From Xylanibacter ruminicola (GTDB lineage Bacteria > Bacteroidota > Bacteroidia > Bacteroidales > Bacteroidaceae), in assembly GCA_015060625.1 (NCBI GenBank), contig SUYC01000017.1, positions 1 to 64,000 on the forward strand: DNA of 64,000 nt, in the 5' to 3' direction. The position numbers were made by a program, and so were the translations under genes. Within the stretch, counting starts at the first letter, position 1. Each line of letters begins with the position of its first letter. Below are positions 16,875 to 25,036 of the stretch, piece after piece. The notes beneath the pieces are model-generated. The model was not told the DNA's origin. It saw only the letters and a list, made by a program, of their open reading frames with translations, and did not search any database.

Positions 16875-17783
16875 ATGAACAACAGAATTCCTTTTCCAAA
16901 GTCGTACACCAGCGCGCATGATCTTGTCAGTTTGCTAAGGTCACGTGGGCTAACAATAGCAGACGCACAAAAAGCAGAGCGATATATCGAGTTCATAGGC
17001 TATTATCGTTTATCAGCCTACATGTATCCACTGTTGAAGATGCCTAAGGAGCAGCACTGTTATAAGCCGAACACTTCATTTGATCAGGTGATGATGATTT
17101 ACCGTTTTGACAAGAAACTCCGCCTCCTCATTTTTAATGAGATTGAGAAGATAGAAGTGGCTGTACGTAGTGCCATCGTAAACATTGGTAGTGAAATGAC
17201 AGGCAATCCTTTTTGGATGACGGATTGTCATAATTTTATTGATGCTGCCAAATTTCGACACACCTTAGATCTTATTGATGCGGAATTGCGTCGGTCAAAG
17301 GAAGATTTCATTGAACATTTCAAACAGACATATACAGATGCCTATCCTCCAGCTTGGATTCTGGCAGAAGTATTGCCTTTTGGTGTCCTGACAAACATCT
17401 ATAGCAACATTAAAGTTCCTCGAATCAAAAAGCGCATAGCACAGAAGTTTGGTTTGCAAGTGGCTCCATTTGAGTCGTGGCTTACAATCGTAACTCTTAC
17501 TCGAAACTCATGTTGTCATCATGCTCGTGTATGGAACAAGCAAAATACAATTCGTCCAATGCTTCCCAATCGGTTAGCTGGCTGTTGGATAACGCAACCC
17601 ACAGATGCACTCCGCATCTATTTCAACCTTTGCATCATTAAATATTTCCTGAACATCATTTCGCCCAACAATGATATGAAGGCTAAGATAGATATCTTAC
17701 TTTCAACTTACCCATCTATAGACACCAACGCAATGGGTTTCCCTCGTGGATGGGAAAGTGAGCCATTATGGAGTCTGTCGTGA
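16875..17783 (+). CDS. Abi_2 (AbiD/AbiF) family HEPN protein, copy 1
   Basis: 302 aa from ATG 16875. The pattern matches Abi_2: YIEFIGYYRLSAYMYPL near the N-terminus, YRFDKKLRLLIFNEIEKIEVAVRS in the middle, and a C-terminal PRGWESEPLW. The HEPN RNase motif is RNSCCH with Arg210 and His215, followed by HARVWN. Family members give abortive phage resistance, probably by RNA cleavage. The upstream structured RNA may hold the protein in check. A second, diverged copy lies at 56155, also with a leader RNA. Base composition is AT-richer than its neighbours, suggesting transfer. It appears to be a stand-alone unit. Confidence 0.88.
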   Translation: MNNRIPFPKSYTSAHDLVSLLRSRGLTIADAQKAERYIEFIGYYRLSAYMYPLLKMPKEQHCYKPNTSFDQVMMIYRFDKKLRLLIFNEIEKIEVAVRSAIVNIGSEMTGNPFWMTDCHNFIDAAKFRHTLDLIDAELRRSKEDFIEHFKQTYTDAYPPAWILAEVLPFGVLTNIYSNIKVPRIKKRIAQKFGLQVAPFESWLTIVTLTRNSCCHHARVWNKQNTIRPMLPNRLAGCWITQPTDALRIYFNLCIIKYFLNIISPNNDMKAKIDILLSTYPSIDTNAMGFPRGWESEPLWSLS

Positions 17784-17916
17784 TGGCTTGGGTAATGTTC
17801 CAATTCGGCAGCCAGGCGACTGTGGCGATGCTCCTGTGCCGGTAGGAATGCCCCGTATTATTTTCTTATCGTAGGCGATATTTGGTTAATTCTTATTAAA
17901 GATTTGGCTAAATCGC

Positions 17917-17946
17917 TTGCGATATAAGAGATTATTAGTACCTTTG
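17917..17946 (+). promoter_or_regulatory. Promoter of the rubrerythrin gene
   Basis: TTG at 17917-17919 and TACCTTTG at 17939-17946. Confidence 0.7.
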
Positions 17947-17996
17947 CAACGTTTTAGGGTGACAATTCACAAAAACATCTATATATATAATTAAGT

Positions 17997-18401
17997 ATGA
18001 TTTACGGAAAAACGAAAGGTACTGATTTTGAAAAGCTGTGCGATGGTGCTGCCAAAGCCGAGGCGCAGGGAGTAATGGTGTATTATGCACTGGCCCGAAT
18101 GGCTCGTGAGCAGGGTTATCCCGAAGAGGTTTCAGAGAAGTTTATCGAGATGGCAAATCAGGAGGCTGTGCATGCAGGTTTCTATGCCACGCTGATGGGC
18201 AAGTTTGATAGCGACATCTGGAAGATAGCCGAGAACTTTGCCAAGGGCGAGTTTAACGGCGAGCAGCAGGTGAACCAGTTTGCTCAGGCATTCCGTGCTG
18301 CCGGCCTGGACGAAGCAGCTGCCGAGATGGAAGTTTTTGCCCAGCAGGAGCGCCATCATGGCGAAACACTCACAGAGCTTATTAATAAGTACAAAAAGTA
18401 A
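17997..18401 (+). CDS. Short rubrerythrin / ferritin-like diiron protein
   Basis: 134 aa, only the four-helix ferritin-like domain. Diiron ligands are suggested by AEAQGVMVYYALARMA, NQEAVHAGFY and QERHHGE. The C-terminal rubredoxin domain of classical rubrerythrins is absent, so electrons must come from a separate protein. Expected to reduce hydrogen peroxide in the cytoplasm and protect an anaerobe during oxygen exposure. Own promoter, leader of about 45 nt, terminated by a hairpin shared with the convergent cyclophilin gene. Confidence 0.85.
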   Translation: MIYGKTKGTDFEKLCDGAAKAEAQGVMVYYALARMAREQGYPEEVSEKFIEMANQEAVHAGFYATLMGKFDSDIWKIAENFAKGEFNGEQQVNQFAQAFRAAGLDEAAAEMEVFAQQERHHGETLTELINKYKK

Positions 18402-18430
18402 ATTATTAAAGTCCATATTTAGTTGAGTTG

Positions 18431-18461
18431 GGGGCTTGCCATCATTGCCATGGCAAGCCCC
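18431..18461. terminator. Bidirectional terminator between rubrerythrin and cyclophilin
   Basis: GGGGCTTGCCAT (18431-18442) pairs perfectly with ATGGCAAGCCCC (18450-18461) between convergent genes. Confidence 0.75.
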
Positions 18462-18475
18462 TCGTTATTATATGG

Positions 18476-19234
18476 TCATCTTCTTTTCCTTGGTGCGGCT
18501 TTGCGCTTGGGGGCCTGCTTGGGTGCGGGCTTGGTGGCGGGTGGGGCAGGGAGGTCCTTCGTCACGGTGGCCTTCAGAATACGGATATCCTCCAGAGGAC
18601 GGTCGTTCTTATCCACGGCCACGCCCTGGATGGCCTCTACCACATCCATTCCCTCGACAATCTCGCCAAACACGGTGTATTGACCATCCAGATGGGGCGT
18701 GCCACCGATGGTCTTATACACCTGGCGCATCTCGGGCGTGAGCTTCACCTGGCCGCCAGTTATCGAGTCGAGCTTCAGTTGGGTGTAGTCCAGTCGGCGG
18801 TCGTCGTAAATCTTACCCCATACGATATAGAACTGACTGGCCCCCGAACGGCGCTCGGGATTCTTTTTGTCGCCCTCGCGCGCTGCGGCCACCACGCCAC
18901 GGCGATGGAATATCTGGGGCAGGCGGAACTCGGCCTCCTGCGTGTAGTCATAATCGCCCATACCCAACAGTTGACCGGGTTTGGCATGCTTACTGAAGAT
19001 GTCGCCCGTCTGGATCATAAAATCCTTGATGACACGATGGAACAGCAGTGAGTCGTAAGATCCCATCTTGGTGAGTTTCAGGAAGTTGTCGCGGTGCTGT
19101 GGCGTCTCGTCGTAGAGCGCGATACGGATATTGCCCTTGGTGGTCTCGAAGAGCACCTCGGTTGTGGATGTCTGAGCGCAGAGCTGGCTCCAAGCCAGAC
19201 CCAAAGCGCATGCTAAAATAGAAATTCGTTTCAT
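18476..19234 (-). CDS. Exported cyclophilin-type peptidyl-prolyl isomerase
   Basis: 252 aa with signal peptide (MKRISILACALGLAWSQLCA). Cyclophilin core: HRVIKDFMIQTGD near residues 63-75, ASQFYI, and GQYTVFGEIVEGMDVV. The loop around residues 80-120 is longer than in small cyclophilins. The C-terminal ~20 residues are a Lys/Arg/Pro/Ala tail (KPAPKQAPKRKAAPRKRR) that could bind nucleic acid, lipid or the envelope. Expected to speed proline isomerisation during folding of exported proteins. Convergent with rubrerythrin, divergent from the S41 protease. Confidence 0.88.
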   Translation of the reverse strand: MKRISILACALGLAWSQLCAQTSTTEVLFETTKGNIRIALYDETPQHRDNFLKLTKMGSYDSLLFHRVIKDFMIQTGDIFSKHAKPGQLLGMGDYDYTQEAEFRLPQIFHRRGVVAAAREGDKKNPERRSGASQFYIVWGKIYDDRRLDYTQLKLDSITGGQVKLTPEMRQVYKTIGGTPHLDGQYTVFGEIVEGMDVVEAIQGVAVDKNDRPLEDIRILKATVTKDLPAPPATKPAPKQAPKRKAAPRKRR

Positions 19235-19301
19235 ATTGAATGGTTTTTGGCTGTAAAAGTAACAAAAAGTAATGAAATGAGCGAAAATTTAGCGTATTTT
19301 T

Positions 19302-19331
19302 TTGCATTTTACGTATTATTACTTATCTTTG
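19302..19331 (+). promoter_or_regulatory. Promoter of the tricorn-like protease gene
   Basis: TTG at 19302-19304 and TATCTTTG at 19324-19331. Confidence 0.7.
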
Positions 19332-19376
19332 CATCTGTTTTCGCAATGATAACAACAATAAACAATAAATAACGAC

Positions 19377-22300
19377 ATGAAAACAAGTAAAATGCTTTTG
19401 GCTGCCGGGCTCCTGATATCGGGGCTGAGTGTGCATGCCGAAGAGGGACCGCTGTGGATGCGGTACACGGCCATCTCGCCAGATGGCAAAACGATTGCCT
19501 TTGCGTATAAAGGTGATGTTTATACGGTAGCTGCTAAGGGTGGACAGGCTAGACAGCTGACCACTAATGCGGCTTATGATGCCTGTCCCGTGTGGAGTCC
19601 TGATGGCACCAAGTTGGCCTTCGCATCAAGTCGCGAGGGTAGCATGGATGTGTATGTGATGGATGCCCAGGGCAGCGAGCCTGTGCGACTGACCACCAAT
19701 AGCACCGACGAGATGCCCATGGTGTGGCGCGACAACGAGCACGTGCTGTTCTCGGCTGCGTGGATGCCTTCAGCACAGTCGATTCTGTTTCCTGGCGACG
19801 ACCAGGTGTATGAGGTGAGCATCAAGGGCGGCAGACCCCGTATGTTCTCAACGCTGCCCATGGAGGATATCAGTTTCGCCAAGGACGGTCGCTACCTGTA
19901 TCACGACAAGAAGGGCTACGAAGACCCCTTCCGTAAGCATCACCAGAGTCCTATCTGTCGCGACATCTGGCTGGTGAACAACGGCCACTATACCCGTCTG
20001 ACCGACTTTAAGGGCGAGGACCGCACACCACGCTGGGCCGATGCCAACTCGTATTACTATACCAGTGAGGAAGACGGTACCTTCAATGTGTATCGCCGCA
20101 ATATCGACGGCACTGGCAAAAAGCAGCTTTCGCACCACAAGATGAACCCCGTGCGCTACCTCTCGGTGAGCAACGAGGGTACACTCTGCTATAGTCAGAA
20201 CGGTGAGATCTACACCCTGCGCGAAGGTGCTGAGCCACAGAAGGTGCAGGTGACCATCACCGGCGACCGACAGGACAAGGACCTGATTCGTCAGTTGCGT
20301 TCGAGCGGTGTTTCCGAAATCAGTCTCTCGCCCGAGGGCAAGGAGGTGGCCTTCATTCTGCGTGGCGACATCTTTGTGACATCGGTAGAGTATAAGACCA
20401 CCAAGCAGATTACCAACACCCCGCAGCAGGAGCGCAGCGTGAACTTCAGCCCCGACGGACGCAGTCTGGTGTATTGTGCTGAGCGCGGTGGCGTATGGCA
20501 GATCTATCAGACCAAACTGAAGAATAAGAACGAGAAACTCTTTACCTATGCCACTGACCTGGTAGAGGAGCGACTGACACAGACCAACGAGACTTCGCTG
20601 CAGCCTCAGTACAGTCCCGATGGCAAGGAGGTGGCTTACTTCAAGAACCGTGCCGGACTGTGCGTCATCAATCTGAAGACCAAGCAGGAGCGCACCGTGC
20701 TGGATGGTAAGTACAACTACTCGTACAGCGATGGCGACATCTGGTTTGAGTGGAGTCCCGACAGCAAGTGGCTGTTGGCCAGCTACATCGGTACAGGCGG
20801 TTGGAACAGTAGCGACATCGCTCTGGTCAGTGCCAGTGGCAATGGCGAGGTGCACAATCTGACCGAGAGTGGCTACAACGAGGGTGCTGCCCGTTGGGTG
20901 CTGGGTGGCAAGGCCATGCTGTTTGAGAGCGACCGTGCCGGTTATCGCAGTCATGGTAGCTGGGGCGCCGAGAGCGACTACTACGTGATGTTCTTCGATG
21001 TGGATGCCTACGACCGCTTCACCATGAGTAAGGAGGACAAGGAGCAGCTGGAGGAGGCCGAGAAGGAGGCTAAGAAAGCCGAGAAGCAGGATGACAAGGA
21101 CACCAAGAAGAAAAACAGCAAGAAGAAGTCAGCCGAGAAATCCAAGGCTGAAAAACTGCTTACCTTCGACCTGGACAACCGCCTCGATCGTATCATTCGC
21201 GTGACTGACAATTCAGGTCAGATGGGTGATGCCATCCTGAAGGGCGACACACTCTACTATCAGGCTTCGTACGAGGGTGATAACGACCTGTGGGTGCACT
21301 ACATCCGTGAGGATAAGACCGAACTGCTGATGAAGGGTGTCGGTCGCGGCAGAATGTATGCCGACAAGAAGTGCGACAACCTGTTCCTGGCCACACGTGG
21401 TGGTATCAAGAAGCTGGATCTGGGTAAGAAATCTACCAAGAACATCTCTTTCGAGACTGTGTTCAACTATCGTCCCTACGAGGAGCGGGCTTATCTGTTC
21501 GACCACATCTGGCGCCAGGTAAAGGATAAGTTCTATGTAGAGAATCTGCACAATGTGGATTGGGAGGGCTATCGCGAGAACTATCGCCGATTCCTGCCAT
21601 ATATCAACAACGAGTACGACTTCAGGGATATGCTGAGCGAGATGCTGGGCGAGCTGAATGCTTCGCACACGGGTGCCCGCTATTATCCAAACGGTGCCGC
21701 GCTGAGCACTGCCTCGCTGGGCGTGTTTATCGACCAGAACTACGAGGGCGACGGACTGCGTATCGAAGAGGTTATCAAGCGCTCGCCACTGGCTCAGAAG
21801 AAGACTGGCGTGGTGGCTGGTTGCGTGATTGAGGCTATCGACGGCGTGACCATCAAGGCCGGCGAAGACTACTTCCCACTGCTGGATGGCAAGGCTGGTA
21901 AGCCCGTGCGCCTGACCATATTCAATCCTTCAACCGGTAAGCGTAACAACGTGACTATCAAGGCTATCGGTCGCAGCACCTTGCGTGAACTGCTCTACAA
22001 GCGTTGGGTGGATCGCCAGCGCGAGATGACCGACAGTCTCTCGGGCGGCAAGTTGGCTTACGTACATGTGAAGGCTATGGACAGTCCAAGCTATCGCACG
22101 GTTTACCGTGAACTGCTGAGCGACAAGAACCGCAACCGCGTGGCTGCCGTAGTGGATGAGCGCCATAATGGTGGTGGCTGGTTGCACGACGATCTGTGCA
22201 CGCTGCTGAGCGGTAAGAAGTATCAGGAGTTTGTGCCTCATGGCAAGTATGTGGGCAGCGACCCCTACAACAAGTGGCTGAAGCCATCGTGCGTGCTGAT

Positions 22301-22592
22301 TTGTGAAGACGACTACAGCAACGGTCATGGTTTCCCATGGGTATATAAGGAGCTGAAGATTGGTAAGCTGATTGGTACACCTGTGGCCGGTACGATGACT
22401 GCCGTTTGGTGGGAGACCCTGCAGAATGGTATGGTGTTCGGTATCCCCCAGGTGGGTTGCCGCGACATGCGTGGCGTGTTCGGTGAGAACACCACACTCT
22501 ATCCTGATGTAGAGGTGTATAACACCCCCGAAGACTTCATCAGCGGTCGCGACCGTCAGTTGGAGCGTGCCGTACAGGAGATGCTGCGCTAA
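19377..22592 (+). CDS. Secreted tricorn-like S41 protease
   Basis: 1071 aa with a signal peptide (LLAAGLLISGLSVHA). Residues ~25-530 form two beta-propellers with TolB/WD40-like blades (ISPDGKTIAFA, WSPDGTKLAFAS, FSPDGRSLVY). A Lys/Glu-rich coiled linker follows (residues ~545-590). The C-terminal third holds a PDZ domain (near 780-830) and an S41 catalytic domain. Tricorn-type catalytic residues are visible: His764 in NASHTGARYY and Ser981 in DDYSNGHGF. Expected to degrade peptides in the periplasm. Length fits the family (about 1070). Its last 4 nt overlap the end of convergent cobT. Confidence 0.92.
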   Translation: MKTSKMLLAAGLLISGLSVHAEEGPLWMRYTAISPDGKTIAFAYKGDVYTVAAKGGQARQLTTNAAYDACPVWSPDGTKLAFASSREGSMDVYVMDAQGSEPVRLTTNSTDEMPMVWRDNEHVLFSAAWMPSAQSILFPGDDQVYEVSIKGGRPRMFSTLPMEDISFAKDGRYLYHDKKGYEDPFRKHHQSPICRDIWLVNNGHYTRLTDFKGEDRTPRWADANSYYYTSEEDGTFNVYRRNIDGTGKKQLSHHKMNPVRYLSVSNEGTLCYSQNGEIYTLREGAEPQKVQVTITGDRQDKDLIRQLRSSGVSEISLSPEGKEVAFILRGDIFVTSVEYKTTKQITNTPQQERSVNFSPDGRSLVYCAERGGVWQIYQTKLKNKNEKLFTYATDLVEERLTQTNETSLQPQYSPDGKEVAYFKNRAGLCVINLKTKQERTVLDGKYNYSYSDGDIWFEWSPDSKWLLASYIGTGGWNSSDIALVSASGNGEVHNLTESGYNEGAARWVLGGKAMLFESDRAGYRSHGSWGAESDYYVMFFDVDAYDRFTMSKEDKEQLEEAEKEAKKAEKQDDKDTKKKNSKKKSAEKSKAEKLLTFDLDNRLDRIIRVTDNSGQMGDAILKGDTLYYQASYEGDNDLWVHYIREDKTELLMKGVGRGRMYADKKCDNLFLATRGGIKKLDLGKKSTKNISFETVFNYRPYEERAYLFDHIWRQVKDKFYVENLHNVDWEGYRENYRRFLPYINNEYDFRDMLSEMLGELNASHTGARYYPNGAALSTASLGVFIDQNYEGDGLRIEEVIKRSPLAQKKTGVVAGCVIEAIDGVTIKAGEDYFPLLDGKAGKPVRLTIFNPSTGKRNNVTIKAIGRSTLRELLYKRWVDRQREMTDSLSGGKLAYVHVKAMDSPSYRTVYRELLSDKNRNRVAAVVDERHNGGGWLHDDLCTLLSGKKYQEFVPHGKYVGSDPYNKWLKPSCVLICEDDYSNGHGFPWVYKELKIGKLIGTPVAGTMTAVWWETLQNGMVFGIPQVGCRDMRGVFGENTTLYPDVEVYNTPEDFISGRDRQLERAVQEMLR

Positions 22593-23635
22593 AAATACTT
22601 GGTGATGCGGGCGTTGTCGAAATTGTTCATCTCGTTGACCATGCGTACGGCGGAGTCGATGATCGGGAAGGCACAGAGTGCACCCGTTCCTTCGCCTAAG
22701 CGTAAGCCCAAATGGAGCAGGGCCTTGGCACCCATGGCATCGAGCATGCGCCGATGACCGCTCTCATCACCGCAGTGCGTAAAAATCATATAGTCCTGGG
22801 CAGCTGGATAGAGTTGAACTGCCGCCAGTGCACAGGCCGTCATGATAAAGCCGTCGATAAGTATCACCAGATGCTTCTCGGCGGCTTTTAGCATGGCGCC
22901 GATGGCAGCTACCATCTCGAAACCACCGAAGTAGGCGAGTGGGGTGATAGGTGATGGGTGATGGGTGGTGGATTGGTAGTTTGCTAATGTTTTGCTCAGT
23001 ACCTCATATTTATGCTGGATGCCGGGGGTGTCGAGACCGGCACCGGCACCGATACACTCCTGCAGGGGGATGCCTGTGAAGAGGTGCATCCAGATGCTGG
23101 AAGGCGACGTGTTGGCAATGCCCATCTCACCGATGCTGAGCACACGGCAACCCTCGGCCACGCAGTCGTCAACCAAGTCGCTACCTATCTGGATGGCGCG
23201 GTCGAACTCCGGTTCGCTCATCGCCGGTTCGTAGAGGAAGTTGCGGGTGCCGCGGGCTATCTTGCGGTCGATGATGCCATCGATGCCAGAAAAATCGTAA
23301 TCCACGCCCACATCCACAATGCGCAACTTGAAACCATGCTGCCGGCAGAACATATTCACGCCGCCACCGCCATGGGTGAAGTTGATCATCTGCTGCCACG
23401 TGACGCAGCGTGGCGACACGCTCACGCCTTCGCGCTCGATGCCATGATCGCCACCCAGCAACAGGTGACAGGGGTGGGCGAGACTCGGCTCCAGTGTCTG
23501 TTGTATCAGGCATATCTGCAGGGCCAACTCCTCCAGTCGGCCCAACGAACCTTTGGGTTTGTTCAGGTTGTCTATCTTCGCCTGAATCTGTGGGGCCAGG
23601 CTTTTATCTACGGGATGTATTGCGAATGACTTCAT
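22589..23635 (-). CDS. cobT: Nicotinate-nucleotide:dimethylbenzimidazole phosphoribosyltransferase
   Basis: 348 aa from ATG 23635; a GTG 12 nt earlier is possible. CobT makes alpha-ribazole phosphate from a lower-ligand base and nicotinate mononucleotide. Visible family motifs are NKPKGSLGRLEELA, GGDHGI, SIGEMGIANT, GAGAGLD and LRLGEGTGAL, the last with the catalytic Glu. An unusual stretch near residues 224-233 (STTHHPSPIT) is encoded by a tandem CATCACC-type repeat and looks like an in-frame insertion before the conserved GGFE. Last gene of the minus-strand cobS-cobU-cobT unit, 36 nt after cobU, separated by another short repeat. Confidence 0.93.
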   Translation of the reverse strand: MKSFAIHPVDKSLAPQIQAKIDNLNKPKGSLGRLEELALQICLIQQTLEPSLAHPCHLLLGGDHGIEREGVSVSPRCVTWQQMINFTHGGGGVNMFCRQHGFKLRIVDVGVDYDFSGIDGIIDRKIARGTRNFLYEPAMSEPEFDRAIQIGSDLVDDCVAEGCRVLSIGEMGIANTSPSSIWMHLFTGIPLQECIGAGAGLDTPGIQHKYEVLSKTLANYQSTTHHPSPITPLAYFGGFEMVAAIGAMLKAAEKHLVILIDGFIMTACALAAVQLYPAAQDYMIFTHCGDESGHRRMLDAMGAKALLHLGLRLGEGTGALCAFPIIDSAVRMVNEMNNFDNARITKYF

Positions 23636-23639
23636 TTTT

Positions 23640-23671
23640 TTAGGCACGGATTAACGCGGATTAACACGGAT
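23640..23671. repeat. Short tandem intergenic repeat (CGGATTAA units) between cobU and cobT
   Basis: CACGGATTAA, GCGGATTAA and CACGGATTTA follow one another. Degenerate repeats of this kind are scattered between genes here; the function is unknown. Confidence 0.6.
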
Positions 23672-24184
23672 TTATTTGATTTTTACAGGGATGCCGCTGA
23701 CCATGAGGATCACCTCGTCGGCTTTCTGGGCGATGTATTGGTTCATCCAGCCCTGCAGGTCGGTAAACCGCCGTTGCAGTTGGCTGGTGCTCACGCCGCC
23801 CAGTCCTATCTCATTGGTTACGAAGATATAGGTGGCATCGGGCTGCGTAAAGGCATCAAACTCCTTCTTCGCTTCGGTTAGGATATCATCAATTCCCCTC
23901 TCTCCTCCAGCGGTGATATAGTTCGTCAGCCACAGCGTCACGCAGTCTATCACCACCACGCGTCCCGTCAGGTCGTGTTTCGAGAGGTACAGCTCCTCCT
24001 CGATATTCGTCCACTCAGGTCCGCGGCGCTCCTGATGCTTGTGCACGCGCTCGCGAAACTCCTCGTCCCAGATGTGAGCCGTGGCCAGGTAAACGGGGTT
24101 GTCACTCAGCTCTAAAGCCAGTGCTTCGGCCTTAGTGCTCTTGCCTGAGCGCTGTCCGCCGGTAATCAGTATAATCTTCTTCAT
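23672..24184 (-). CDS. cobU: Adenosylcobinamide kinase / GMP transferase
   Basis: 170 aa from ATG 24184. P-loop GGQRSGKS at residues 9-16, then AEALALEL, WTNIEEELYL and DCVTLWLTN, all typical of CobU/CobP. The enzyme phosphorylates adenosylcobinamide and transfers GMP to give adenosylcobinamide-GDP, the substrate of CobS. Its start overlaps the cobS stop by 4 nt (ATGA), so the genes are translationally coupled. Confidence 0.93.
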   Translation of the reverse strand: MKKIILITGGQRSGKSTKAEALALELSDNPVYLATAHIWDEEFRERVHKHQERRGPEWTNIEEELYLSKHDLTGRVVVIDCVTLWLTNYITAGGERGIDDILTEAKKEFDAFTQPDATYIFVTNEIGLGGVSTSQLQRRFTDLQGWMNQYIAQKADEVILMVSGIPVKIK

Positions 24185-24960
24185 TGTGTGCAAACTACTA
24201 AATAAACAGTCAGTTCAACCAGCAGACAGACCGCCCCGCAACAGTCGCCGGTATAGCCATGAATCTTTCGCCAGATGAGCATGTAGAGTCCATACATCAC
24301 CAGGGCAGGGATGAAGATAATCAGGTCCCAGCGCATGCCGGTGTACCACAGATAAAGTCCCATGGGCAACAGGCCTTGAATCGCCAGACTGACACCTGCC
24401 TGCCAACTCATCTTGCGATAGACAGTGCGGTTCTTGGCCTCTGCTTCATTGCGGGCATAAGGCATCATGGTGACCAGTTGCGAGGTGACCATTTTGGAGT
24501 AAGGGTCGGCAGCCAGGATGGTGAGTGCCGCCAACTCTACTGGCATGGCCAGGAGTGCCGCTGCCAGTAGCAGTTCATACAGGATGAGGCCGATGACGCC
24601 ATAGGTGCCGATATGCGAATCCTTCATGATGCTGAGGATACGACTGCGGTCGCTGCCACCACCCCCGAATCCATCCAGGAAGTCGGCCAGTCCGTCTTCG
24701 TGTAGTGCACCCGTTATCAGCAGTCGCACCACGATGGCCAGCAGCACGGCAATAGAGTAGGGCAGATACCAACTGCCGAAGTAGAGTGTCGCTGCCATGG
24801 CGCCACCCGTGAACCAGCCTGCCAGTGGCCAGTGCTCCACCACGGTGGCGTAACACTCCTGAGGCGGCTGATGCAATCGCCAGAAAGGCAGTCGTGTGAA
24901 AAATATCAGCGCCGCCCATATCCTGTCGTACCAATGTGTCTGATCAATATTTATCTGCAT
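24181..24960 (-). CDS. cobS: Adenosylcobinamide-GDP ribazoletransferase (cobalamin synthase)
   Basis: 259 aa from ATG 24960. CobS is an inner-membrane enzyme that joins adenosylcobinamide-GDP and alpha-ribazole. Seen: FFTRLPFWRLH, then the acidic motif HEDGLADFLDGFGGG with DRSRILSIMKDSHIGTYG, both family signatures, and several hydrophobic helices. First gene of the minus-strand cobS-cobU-cobT unit, divergent from btuF across 76 nt, so assembly and uptake share one control region. Confidence 0.94.
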   Translation of the reverse strand: MQINIDQTHWYDRIWAALIFFTRLPFWRLHQPPQECYATVVEHWPLAGWFTGGAMAATLYFGSWYLPYSIAVLLAIVVRLLITGALHEDGLADFLDGFGGGGSDRSRILSIMKDSHIGTYGVIGLILYELLLAAALLAMPVELAALTILAADPYSKMVTSQLVTMMPYARNEAEAKNRTVYRKMSWQAGVSLAIQGLLPMGLYLWYTGMRWDLIIFIPALVMYGLYMLIWRKIHGYTGDCCGAVCLLVELTVYLVVCTQ

Positions 24961-24978
24961 AATTTTCGTTTTTGAGGG

Positions 24979-25007
24979 CAAAGATATGAAAACTTTTTGT
25001 ACTTTTG
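24979..25007. promoter_or_regulatory. Divergent -7 boxes for cobS (minus) and btuF (plus)
   Basis: On the minus strand, TATCTTTG (plus 24979-24986) precedes cobS by about 20 nt. On the plus strand, TACTTTTG lies at 25000-25007, 30 nt before btuF. The 76-nt gap is too short for a cobalamin riboswitch. Confidence 0.55.
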
Positions 25008-25036
25008 CACACACGAAACCAATAAAATGATAAAAA

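Noticed and set aside
18423..19051. Plus-strand frames opposite the cyclophilin gene
   Set aside because: Shadow frames; the minus-strand cyclophilin has signal peptide and catalytic motifs.
19848..20954. Long minus-strand frame (368 codons) inside the tricorn-like protease gene
   Set aside because: It lies wholly opposite a clear, motif-rich gene, has no family features and is a by-product of codon bias.
24961..25036. Possible B12 riboswitch between cobS and btuF
   Set aside because: Only 76 nt long and lacks the B12 box and other conserved elements.
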